Shown piece after piece: positions 7,630 to 14,675 of a DNA stretch of 16,283 nucleotides. The first letter of the stretch is position 1. Each line of letters starts with the position of its first letter. The stretch lies in assembly GCA_017990865.1 (NCBI GenBank), contig JAGNNB010000021.1:1-16283 (forward strand), read 5' to 3'. The position numbers and the translations under genes are program-made. The notes below the pieces were generated by a model. That model was not told the DNA's origin. It made no database searches and worked only from the letters and a program-made list of their open reading frames with translations. This DNA is from Lysobacteraceae bacterium. GTDB taxonomy: Bacteria > Pseudomonadota > Gammaproteobacteria > Xanthomonadales > Xanthomonadaceae.

Positions 7630-9026
7630 GGCGTCAGAGGTGAGGTCGCCGGTTTGACGACGGTGCGCGCATGTTGCACCAACCAGATGCACAACAATAA
7701 TGCCGGAATCCCCGCCAGCGCAGTACCGACGAAGAACAGCGCGTAGGCGTCGAGCAGCGTCCGCCCCACTTCCAACTTCTCCACGACCAGGCCGGAGAAT
7801 CCCTTCAGCACTTTGCCGAGCAGCGCGTAGAACGAGCTGAGCAACGCGTACTGCGTGGCCGTGTAACCGGCGCTGGTGAGGCTGGACATGTACGCCACCA
7901 GCGCGGTGCCGGCGAACCCGGTCGAGATGTTGTCGACGACCATCGCGATCGCGAAATTGGTCATCGTCGGATCCTGATGCGCCAACCACGCGAACGCGGC
8001 ATTGGAACCCGGGCCGAGAATCGCGCCCGCCAGCAGCGTGGGCACCAACCCGAAGCGCACCGCCGACAAGCCGCCCATCGCGATGCCGCACAACGAGGCG
8101 ACCAATCCGATCGAAGCGCGCACCTCGCCGACCATCTCCTTGGTCAGGCCGAGATCCTTGTAGAACGGATTCGCCATCGGACCCAGCACGAAATCCGGCA
8201 TGCGATACAGGCTGATCGCGAGCAGCATCAACAACGCGAATTTTCCGTGCACCCGGAAAAACGCGATGAAGGGCCCGACGATCGCATCCAACACGCCGCG
8301 CGCGGTCCACAGCATCGCCGTCGCGGGCGCTGCGCCCGGCGCGATCTTGCGCACGGGTTCGCGCGCGAGAAAGACCGCGATCATGCCGACGCCCATCAAC
8401 ATCGCCATCACCCAGTAGGACGGCGCCCACCCGATGTTGGCGGCGAGAATCAGAATCAGCGCATCGGTAACGAGCAATGCGGCGCGATAACCCAACTGCG
8501 AGCTAGCGCTGAGCAGGCCGAGTTCCTCGCCGTTGTCCGAAATCTCGATCCGCCAGGCATCGATCACGATGTCCTGCGTGGCGGAGGCGAACGCCGCGAT
8601 CAAGGCCATCACGCCGAACGTGGTCAGGCCGCCTTCCGGCTGGATCGTCGCCATGCCGATCAGACCCGCGGCCACCACGAACTGCGACAACAGAATCCAT
8701 CCGCGCAGATGACCGAGCCGTCCCAACACGGGCACGCGCGTTTTATCGATGACCGGCGCCCACAAGAACTTGAGCGTGTAGGCCAAACCGACCCACGACA
8801 GAAAACCGATCGCGGACAAATCGCTGCCGCCATCGCGCATCCAGTAGCCCATGGTGTTGCCGACCAGGTACAGCGGCAACCCCGAAGCGAAGCCGAGCAT
8901 CAGCATCGCCGCGACCTTGCGCTGGCGAAGGCTGCGCAATACGTCGCGCCAGCCGGGGTGTTTCGCCGGGGCCGCAGTGTTCGCGTTCGTCGCGTTCGTG
9001 CTCGTGTTCGCCTTCGTATCGCTCAT
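7626..9026 (-). CDS. ampG: AmpG-type muropeptide permease (MFS)
   Basis: This 466-residue inner-membrane transporter has the multi-span pattern of the major facilitator superfamily (about 12 segments). It imports GlcNAc-anhydroMurNAc-peptides from the periplasm for recycling. Family features are GFASGLPLYL at residues 45-54 in the first span and ATQDIVIDAWRIE at 149-161, the conserved AmpG loop. The N-terminal 25 residues are an unusual low-complexity Asn/Thr/Ala run (ANTSTNATNANTAA) before the first span, absent from typical AmpG and encoded by short codon repeats. The start ATG overlaps the xth stop (ATGA, 9023-9026) and the stop overlaps the next gene, so translation of all three is probably coupled. 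Functional partners are AnmK next door and the M23 endopeptidase. No ampR or beta-lactamase gene is present. An AmpG paralogue with other substrates cannot be excluded. Confidence 0.9.
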   Translation of the reverse strand: MSDTKANTSTNATNANTAAPAKHPGWRDVLRSLRQRKVAAMLMLGFASGLPLYLVGNTMGYWMRDGGSDLSAIGFLSWVGLAYTLKFLWAPVIDKTRVPVLGRLGHLRGWILLSQFVVAAGLIGMATIQPEGGLTTFGVMALIAAFASATQDIVIDAWRIEISDNGEELGLLSASSQLGYRAALLVTDALILILAANIGWAPSYWVMAMLMGVGMIAVFLAREPVRKIAPGAAPATAMLWTARGVLDAIVGPFIAFFRVHGKFALLMLLAISLYRMPDFVLGPMANPFYKDLGLTKEMVGEVRASIGLVASLCGIAMGGLSAVRFGLVPTLLAGAILGPGSNAAFAWLAHQDPTMTNFAIAMVVDNISTGFAGTALVAYMSSLTSAGYTATQYALLSSFYALLGKVLKGFSGLVVEKLEVGRTLLDAYALFFVGTALAGIPALLLCIWLVQHARTVVKPATSPLTP

Positions 9027-9925
9027 CGGGCTGCGCCTTTTGCGCCGCGGCCTTGCGTAGCGCCGGCTTTTGCGGCACCGGATTTTGCGGCACCGGACTT
9101 CGTCGCGTCGCCTTCGAGCGCGTCCTCCACCGCATAGTCCACCACGTACGGCGCATGATCGGAAAACCGCGGGTCTTTATGGATCGCGCAGGCCTTCACC
9201 CGCTCGCGCAGCCCCGGCGTGACGAATTGGTAGTCGATGCGCCAACCCACGTCGTTGGCGCGCGCGGCGCCGCGCTGCGACCACCAGGTGTAGTCGGTCG
9301 CGTCGGGTTTGAGCAGACGGTAGCTATCGAGCCAGCCGTGGTCGGGCGCGGGCGTGCCGTCGCCGCAGCCGTCGGCGATCATGCCGTTCAACCACGCGCG
9401 TTCTTCCGGCAAGCAGCCGGAGTTCTTCTGGTTCGAGGTCCAATTCTTGATGTCGTTGCGCGCACGGACGATGTTCCAATCGCCGCACAACACGTAGTCG
9501 CGACCGCTGGCGAACCATTGGTCGAGGATGGGTTTGAGCCAGCGCATCACTTCGATCTTGAACGCCTGCCGCACATCGCCCGACGAGCCGGAAGGGATGT
9601 AGAACGAGACCACGCTGAGGTTGCCGAAACGCGCTTCGATGTAGCGGCCCTCGTCGTCGAACGGCGCCCAGCCGAGCGAGGTGCGGACCTCGTCCGGCGG
9701 TCGTCGCGCGTAGATGCCGACGCCGCTGTAGCCTTTCTTGGTGATCGCGTCCTTGAAGAAGGCGCGATAGCCGGCGGACTGCAGTTCGGGCGCCGACAAT
9801 TGATGTTCTTGCGCCTTGGTCTCCTGCACGCACAGCACGTCCGCGTCCTGCTTGGCGAACCAGTCGAAAAACCCCTTGTTGGCGGCCGAACGCAGGCCAT
9901 TGGCGTTGAAACTGATGATTCTCAC
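9023..9925 (-). CDS. xth: Exodeoxyribonuclease III (EEP family)
   Basis: This 300-residue Mg-dependent AP endonuclease / 3'-5' exonuclease acts in base-excision repair. It belongs to the endonuclease/exonuclease/phosphatase fold, and active-site residues are intact: Asn7 in SFNANG, Glu35 in VQETK, Asp149 and Asn151 in CGDWN, DYQF at 231-234, and Asp256-His257 in FSDHAP. I placed the start at GTG 9925, where homology begins (RIISFNANG); in-frame ATG 10045 would add 40 unrelated residues. The last 35 residues are a Lys/Gly/Ala-rich tail with tandem KSGAA units, not part of the catalytic fold. The gene is divergent from pyrE, the position held by crc in pseudomonads. Crc is a degenerate relative that lacks the catalytic set, so this is an enzyme, not a Crc-type regulator. 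It heads the operon with ampG. Confidence 0.93.
   Translation of the reverse strand: MRIISFNANGLRSAANKGFFDWFAKQDADVLCVQETKAQEHQLSAPELQSAGYRAFFKDAITKKGYSGVGIYARRPPDEVRTSLGWAPFDDEGRYIEARFGNLSVVSFYIPSGSSGDVRQAFKIEVMRWLKPILDQWFASGRDYVLCGDWNIVRARNDIKNWTSNQKNSGCLPEERAWLNGMIADGCGDGTPAPDHGWLDSYRLLKPDATDYTWWSQRGAARANDVGWRIDYQFVTPGLRERVKACAIHKDPRFSDHAPYVVDYAVEDALEGDATKSGAAKSGAAKAGATQGRGAKGAAR
9056..9100 (-). repeat. 15-bp tandem repeat encoding KSGAA units in the ExoIII tail
   Basis: Residues 276-290 read [15 protein letters not shown]. The first two units are nearly identical at DNA level and the third is degenerate. The array is in frame and lies after the last catalytic motif. Confidence 0.75.
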
Positions 9926-10116
9926 GGCGGGAATGGACGCTCGGGAAGGAGGAATCGGACAACGGCTTCTCCGCATCCGGCTGTCGCAGCCTAGCCGATC
10001 GAACAGGCCTTGGCACCTCTCGACGGTCATCGCGGGCCGATTCATCGCCGCAACCGCGACTTCGCCCCCGTTCGCCTTTACGATTGTCTCTCTCCGATTC
10101 TCGATTCCCGGCCCTC

Positions 10117-10821
10117 TTGAACGACCACCGTTCCCGTTTCTTGCGTTCCGCCCTTCGGGTCGAAGCCCTGCGTTTCGGCGAGTTCACGCTGAAGTCCGGC
10201 CGCGTCAGCCCCTATTTCTTCAACGCCGGACGCTTCGATTCCGGCGCCGCCCTGGCCGATTTGGCGGCGTGCTACGCCGACGCCGTCGACGCGTCCGGGG
10301 TCGAATTCGACTTGTTGTTCGGGCCGGCCTACAAAGGCATCCCGCTGGCCACCGCGCTGGCCTGCGAGCACGCCCGCCGCGGCCGCGACGTGCCGCTGGC
10401 GTTCAACCGAAAAGAAGCCAAAGGCCACGGCGAGGGCGGTTCGCTGATCGGCGCGCCGCTGAACGGGCGGCGGATCCTGATCGTGGACGACGTGATCACC
10501 GCGGGCACCGCCATCCGCGAGGCGCTGGCGCAGATTCGCGAGGCCGGCGGCGTGCCGGCCGGCATCGCGATCGCGCTCGACCGCCAGGAAATCGCGCCCG
10601 AAACCTCGACCGACACCGCGCCGCGGTCGGCCGCGCAGGCGGTGGCCGAGGACACCGGCGTTCCCGTGATCGCAATCGCGGGTCTGTCCGACCTACTTGC
10701 ATTCGTGGGCGAAAGCGCCGAACTTTCCGCACAGGGCGAACGCCTACGGGCCTATCGGGCTCGCTACGGCTGTCGCGAACCGGAGGACACCATGCCGACA
10801 GGGGGGCTGGGGCCATCATGA
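10117..10821 (+). CDS. pyrE: Orotate phosphoribosyltransferase
   Basis: This 234-residue enzyme transfers phosphoribose from PRPP to orotate, giving OMP in pyrimidine synthesis. It follows the E. coli PyrE pattern closely: [21 protein letters not shown] near residues 19-39, [13 protein letters not shown] (about 68-80), [13 protein letters not shown] (about 100-112, the flexible loop with the catalytic lysine) and the PRPP motif [13 protein letters not shown] (about 125-137). No ATG exists at the start. TTG 10117 aligns with the usual N-terminus (NDHRSRFL), while TTG 10084 would add 11 residues. Neither has a good Shine-Dalgarno sequence. The C-terminus extends about 15 residues past the usual end (RYG), and the extra codons overlap the next gene's start (ATGA, 10818-10821). 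The extension may simply carry that gene's ribosome binding site. Confidence 0.93.
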   Translation: MNDHRSRFLRSALRVEALRFGEFTLKSGRVSPYFFNAGRFDSGAALADLAACYADAVDASGVEFDLLFGPAYKGIPLATALACEHARRGRDVPLAFNRKEAKGHGEGGSLIGAPLNGRRILIVDDVITAGTAIREALAQIREAGGVPAGIAIALDRQEIAPETSTDTAPRSAAQAVAEDTGVPVIAIAGLSDLLAFVGESAELSAQGERLRAYRARYGCREPEDTMPTGGLGPS

Positions 10822-11558
10822 GCGATCGAAATACGCACCATCGAAACGCCGGCGAACACCGGTATGCGCCGGCATCCGGCGCGACCCTGCGCGTCGCCGC
10901 GACCGCGCTCTCGCTCGGCGTGGCCGCGCTCTTGTCTATGCAGACCCACGCGCAAGACGTCGGCGCCAAGAAGCTCTATTGCTGGAACGAGAACGGACGC
11001 AAAGTCTGCAGCGACGCCTTGCCGCCGAGCGCGGTGGATCGTCAGCGGGTCGAGATCAACCAGACCAGCGGCACCGCGGTACGCGAAGTCTCGCGCGCGC
11101 TCACCGACGTGGAGCGCGAACAAGCCGCGCTTGCGGCGAAAGCGGCGGAAAGCGAAAACGACCGTTTGCGCAAAGAACTGGCGATGGTGCACACGTTCGC
11201 GACCGAGGCCGACTTGGAGCGCTCGTTCCGCAACCGTTTCGATCTGCTGGACGAGTCGCTGAAAGGTTCCGCGCTCTCGGCGAAAAATTTGCGCCACAGC
11301 CTGTTGAACTTGTTGGAGCAGGCCAACGACAACCAGTTGGAAAACAAACCGGTCGGCAACCGCACGGTCGAGAAAATCCGCCTACAGCAGCAGGAGTTGC
11401 GGCAATTGCAGGCGATGGAACGCCGGCAGACGCAGGAGCGGGCGGAACTGGACCTGCAGTTCCAAGCCGCGCTGCAGCGTTATCGCGAACTGAAAAAAGC
11501 GATGGCCGAAGCCGCCTCGCGAGGAGCTACGCTGCTTCCGACGCCGGGCGGCGGTTGA
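10818..11558 (+). CDS. Secreted DUF4124-like coiled-coil protein
   Basis: This 246-residue protein of unknown function is translationally coupled to pyrE by an ATGA overlap, with a G-rich Shine-Dalgarno sequence at 10801-10806. A long polar n-region of about 24 residues precedes a hydrophobic core (about 25-41), with predicted cleavage after THA at 43-45, so it is likely periplasmic. Residues 50-75 ([20 protein letters not shown]) match the DUF4124 pattern: a short Tyr/Trp-containing beta unit with two cysteines (55 and 64), which could form a disulfide. Residues about 95-235 are predicted long helices with heptad-like spacing and many Glu, Gln and Arg ([20 protein letters not shown]), followed by a short Pro/Gly tail. 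DUF4124 proteins are common envelope proteins in gammaproteobacteria and none here has an assigned role. Pairing with pyrE may be positional rather than functional. Confidence 0.85.
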   Translation: MSDRNTHHRNAGEHRYAPASGATLRVAATALSLGVAALLSMQTHAQDVGAKKLYCWNENGRKVCSDALPPSAVDRQRVEINQTSGTAVREVSRALTDVEREQAALAAKAAESENDRLRKELAMVHTFATEADLERSFRNRFDLLDESLKGSALSAKNLRHSLLNLLEQANDNQLENKPVGNRTVEKIRLQQQELRQLQAMERRQTQERAELDLQFQAALQRYRELKKAMAEAASRGATLLPTPGGG

Positions 11559-11596
11559 GACGAGGCGACCCAGCGCCAGCCCCTTCGCCATCGGCG

Positions 11597-11625
11597 GCGG
11601 ATTTAAACGCAGCAGATTTAAACGC
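11597..11625. repeat. 15-bp direct repeat between genes (ATTTAAACGC unit)
   Basis: GATTTAAACGC occurs at 11600-11610 and 11615-11625, a period of 15 bases, in the space between two convergent genes. Its left unit, 11597-11611, matches a 15-base segment of the coaBC linker repeat (15453-15467, other strand) at 14 of 15 positions. A weak hairpin (arms 11637-11642 and 11655-11660) lies nearby. No clear terminator was seen in 11559-11676. Confidence 0.6.
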
Positions 11626-11676
11626 GTTTGCTCGAAAGGCGCCTGCTCAGAAAAGCGCCTACCCGAAGAACGCCGA

Positions 11677-13998
11677 TCAGAACGGCAACAACAGATCGGG
11701 CTTCAATTGCAGTAATTGCGAGCGGAACGCTTCCTCGATGCGCGCGAGCGCAGCCTCATCGTCGGCGTCGAACCGCATCACCAGGACCGGCGTGGTGTTC
11801 GACGCGCGGATCAAGCCCCAACCGTCCGGCCAATCCACGCGCAGGCCGTCGATGGTGGACAAGCGCCCGCCCTCGAACTGCGCGGCCTCGCGGAAGCGCT
11901 CGACGAAGGTATGCGGGTCGCCGTTCGGGGCCGGTACTTTGATTTCCGGCGTCGACACGCCCTTGGGCAACGCGCGCAGGATATCGTCGGGCGATTCGGA
12001 GGCCGAGGCGAGGATCTCGAGCAGACGCGCCGCGGCGTAGATGCCGTCGTCGAAACCGTACCAACGTTCGGCGAAGAAGAAATGCCCGCTCATTTCGCCG
12101 GCCAACTCCGCGCCGGTTTCGCGCATCTTGGCCTTGATCAGCGAATGCCCGGTTTTCCACATCAACGGACTGCCGCCGCTGCGTAGAATATGCGAGGGCA
12201 AGCGACCGGTGCATTTGACGTCGTAGACGATCACCGCGCCGGGATTGCGCTCCAACACGTCGGCGGCGAACAGCATCAGCAGACGATCCGCGTAGATGTT
12301 CTCGCCGTCGCGCGTCACCACGCCCAGACGATCGCCGTCGCCGTCGAAGGCGATGCCCAAATCCGCGCCGCGACGCTGGACCATGTTGATCAGGTCGACG
12401 AGATTGTGCGGCTCGCTCGGATCCGGGTGGTGATTCGGGAAATTGCCGTCGATCTCGCAGTACAGCTCTTCGACTTCGGCGCCGATCGCTTCCAACACCC
12501 GCGGGCCGATTTCGCCGGCGACGCCGTTACCTGCGTCCACCACCACCTTCAAGCGTCGGCCGAGCTGCACGTCGGTCGAAATGCGGTAGACATAATCGCC
12601 GCTGATGTCGCGGCTGGTCACGGTGCCGTAGCTGTTGGAGGCGAGGAGCCGGCGCTCGACGATACGTTTGTACAAATCGACGATCGCGTCGCCCGACAGC
12701 GTTTCGCCGCCGATCACGATCTTGAAACCGTTGTAGTCCGACGGGTTATGACTACCGGTGACCGAAACGCAGGTCCCGGTCCGCAGGTGGTACGCGCCGA
12801 AATAGACCACCGGCGTCGGCACCATGCCGATATCGATCACGTTGCGGCCGGCCTTGCGCAAGCCTTCGATCAAACCGTCGACCATGGCCTGGCCGGACAA
12901 GCGTCCGTCGCGACCGACCACGATGTCCTGCAGCCCCTTCTCTTGCATGACCGTACCGACGGCGTGACCGATCAACGAAGCGACGTTCGGATCGAGACTT
13001 TTCCCGACCACGCCGCGGATGTCGTACGCGCGGAAGATGCCGGCATCGATCGAGACCGGCGGCGGCGGCTCCGGCGTCTTGATTTCGATCGCCAATTTCG
13101 GCGCCTCGGGCGGCGGTTCGAGCGCAGCCATTTCGCTGAGCGTCGGCGCGCTTTCGACGGCTTCCGGCGTGCGACGCAATTGCAGCGGCGCGCGCGACAA
13201 ACGCCAGAGCACGTACACGATGCCCAAGCACACGAACGCCAGCACCAGGCTGGGCACCGCATCCAGACCGAAGGCGCCGCGCGGCGGCTCCGACGCGCCC
13301 ATCACCATGCGCAGGTGCGATTGCGTCAGGGTGATGCCTTCGCGGTCCGCGATGTCGGTGTAGGCCTTGTCGCCGCGCTCCCACAGCGCCACTCCGCCTT
13401 GGCGCAGCGCCATGTAACTGTCTTCGACCTCGGCTGTGGTGGACAGGCCGGAGGTGAGTTCCGAAAGCGCGACTTCGACGTAAGCGATACCGATCAACCG
13501 ATTTCCGACGCGGGCCGGCGACGCGAGCCCCAATTGCGGGCCCTGCGCGGTCGGCACCACGCGGTGCATGGTTTTGTTCTCGAACAACGCCGCTTCGGCC
13601 ACCGCCAAGCGGCCGAAACCGCTTTGGGGCAACCGCGCGTAAGCATCGTTCAAGTCCGGCGGCAGGATCGTCGAACTCTGCAACTGCGGCCAGGCCGCGC
13701 CCAGCAGTTTGGCCGCCAGGGCCAGATCGCCCGATTCCAGCGCGGCTTGCACCGCCGGCTGCGCCAAGCCGTCTTTCATGCGCTTGGACTGCTGGTTCAA
13801 CGCCTGCTGCACGAATTGGCCGGCCATGTCGCGCGCCGCCTGCAGATCGCTGCGGCGGTTGCTGTCGATGATCTGGGCGATGCTGGTCCACATCAGCCAC
13901 CCCGCAAGCAAACCGAGCAACACCGCCAGCGGCAGAAAGGCTTTCTGCGCGTATTTCATGACGGCATCGGAGCCGATTTTCGGTTTCGTCTTGCTCAT
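11677..13998 (-). CDS. algC: Membrane-anchored phosphomannomutase/phosphoglucomutase
   Basis: This 773-residue protein has a mutase of the AlgC/XanA type at residues about 316-773. It interconverts 1- and 6-phosphates of mannose and glucose, feeding LPS and exopolysaccharide synthesis. Visible motifs are IFRAYDIRGVVG (321-332), the phosphoserine loop TGSHNP (414-419, Ser416), metal site DGDGDR (552-557), sugar-specificity loop GEMSGH (634-639) and phosphate site RASNT (731-735). The N-terminal 315 residues are an added module: membrane span at about 20-40, a presumably periplasmic domain of about 200 residues, a second span at about 248-266, and a Pro/Glu-rich cytoplasmic linker. Soluble AlgC enzymes of about 460 residues lack this module, but long forms occur in pseudomonads and xanthomonads. 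ATG 13998 is chosen; ATG 13959 also keeps both spans. The gene follows dut as in pseudomonads, but a terminator-like hairpin lies between them. Confidence 0.95.
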   Translation of the reverse strand: MSKTKPKIGSDAVMKYAQKAFLPLAVLLGLLAGWLMWTSIAQIIDSNRRSDLQAARDMAGQFVQQALNQQSKRMKDGLAQPAVQAALESGDLALAAKLLGAAWPQLQSSTILPPDLNDAYARLPQSGFGRLAVAEAALFENKTMHRVVPTAQGPQLGLASPARVGNRLIGIAYVEVALSELTSGLSTTAEVEDSYMALRQGGVALWERGDKAYTDIADREGITLTQSHLRMVMGASEPPRGAFGLDAVPSLVLAFVCLGIVYVLWRLSRAPLQLRRTPEAVESAPTLSEMAALEPPPEAPKLAIEIKTPEPPPPVSIDAGIFRAYDIRGVVGKSLDPNVASLIGHAVGTVMQEKGLQDIVVGRDGRLSGQAMVDGLIEGLRKAGRNVIDIGMVPTPVVYFGAYHLRTGTCVSVTGSHNPSDYNGFKIVIGGETLSGDAIVDLYKRIVERRLLASNSYGTVTSRDISGDYVYRISTDVQLGRRLKVVVDAGNGVAGEIGPRVLEAIGAEVEELYCEIDGNFPNHHPDPSEPHNLVDLINMVQRRGADLGIAFDGDGDRLGVVTRDGENIYADRLLMLFAADVLERNPGAVIVYDVKCTGRLPSHILRSGGSPLMWKTGHSLIKAKMRETGAELAGEMSGHFFFAERWYGFDDGIYAAARLLEILASASESPDDILRALPKGVSTPEIKVPAPNGDPHTFVERFREAAQFEGGRLSTIDGLRVDWPDGWGLIRASNTTPVLVMRFDADDEAALARIEEAFRSQLLQLKPDLLLPF

Positions 13999-14020
13999 GC
14001 GATTTGATCGTTCCCCCGGC

Positions 14021-14071
14021 AGGTTGTCGAAAAACGGCCTTCCTGGTCGCTCTTTAAAAGGTTGTCGAAAA
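14021..14071. repeat. 13-bp direct repeat upstream of algC
   Basis: AGGTTGTCGAAAA occurs perfectly at 14021-14033 and 14059-14071, a spacing of 38 bases, in the leader region just upstream of algC (minus strand, so TTTTCGACAACCT in its direction). It could be a pair of regulator sites or a duplication. No known motif was recognised. Confidence 0.5.
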
Positions 14072-14092
14072 GCGATCGTCCGGATCGTTTTT
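14068..14092. terminator. Terminator-like hairpin between dut and algC
   Basis: CGATC at 14073-14077 pairs with GATCG at 14083-14087 around a 5-nt loop. The stem is extended by one G-U pair and a run of A-T pairs. On the plus strand it ends in TTTTT (14088-14092), and on the minus strand (dut direction) in CTTTT. It may limit dut read-through, leaving algC to its own promoter. Confidence 0.5.
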
Positions 14093-14153
14093 CACGTTGC
14101 CATCCATGACCGCGCCGGCAGGCGGCCGATCGACCGCTCGCCGAGGCGCCCGA

Positions 14154-14618
14154 TCAACGGACGCCGGTATGCCCGAAACCGCCCGCACCGCGAGCGCTAT
14201 CGGCGAAAGTATCCACTACCCGCAAGCTCGCGCGCACGATCGGCAGCACCACGAGCTGGGCGATGCGATCGCCCGGCTCGACCACGAACGCCGCGGTTCC
14301 GCGATTCCACACGCTGATCATCAATGGCCCCTGGTAGTCGGCATCGATCAAACCCGTGCCGTTCCCCAGCACGATACCGTGCTTATGCCCCAAACCGGAC
14401 CGCGGCAGAATCACCGCGCACAAGCCGGGGTCGCCGAGGTGGATGGCCAGGCCCGAGGGCACCAGATGCGCCTCGCCCGGCGCCAGCGTGAGCGGTGCGT
14501 CCAGAGCGGCCCGCAGGTCCAAGCCCGCGGACGCCTCGGTCGCGTAGGCCGGCAAGGGCCATTCCGCGCCGAAACGCGGGTCGAGGATCTTCACTTCGAG
14601 CGAGTGTTCGGTGGACAT
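14154..14618 (-). CDS. dut: dUTP diphosphatase (trimeric dUTPase)
   Basis: This 154-residue enzyme hydrolyses dUTP to dUMP and pyrophosphate. That keeps uracil out of DNA and supplies dUMP for thymidylate synthesis. All five conserved motifs of the homotrimeric family are visible in order: ASAGLDLRA (29-37), [10 protein letters not shown] (72-81), GLIDADYQG (89-97, with the catalytic aspartate and tyrosine), PGDRIAQLV (115-123), and the Gly-rich C-terminal arm [10 protein letters not shown] (143-152) that closes over the active site. Length is normal for the family. It starts 57 bases after the coaBC stop on the same strand, the coaBC-dut order also found in E. coli and pseudomonads, and is likely co-transcribed. 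Confidence 0.97.
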   Translation of the reverse strand: MSTEHSLEVKILDPRFGAEWPLPAYATEASAGLDLRAALDAPLTLAPGEAHLVPSGLAIHLGDPGLCAVILPRSGLGHKHGIVLGNGTGLIDADYQGPLMISVWNRGTAAFVVEPGDRIAQLVVLPIVRASLRVVDTFADSARGAGGFGHTGVR

Positions 14619-14675
14619 CGCGTTATCGTCGCTCCGTGAGGTGTTCGGATGCCCTGAGGACGGTCGCGGAAGACC

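Noticed and set aside
7630..8430. Upstream extension of the 116-residue gene into the ampG region (383-residue frame)
   Set aside because: The extension is a shifted-frame translation of ampG, rich in Arg/Gly; the ATGA start at 7629 marks the real beginning.
9023..9925. Calling the pyrE neighbour Crc
   Set aside because: Crc proteins lack the nuclease active-site residues, and all of them are present here.
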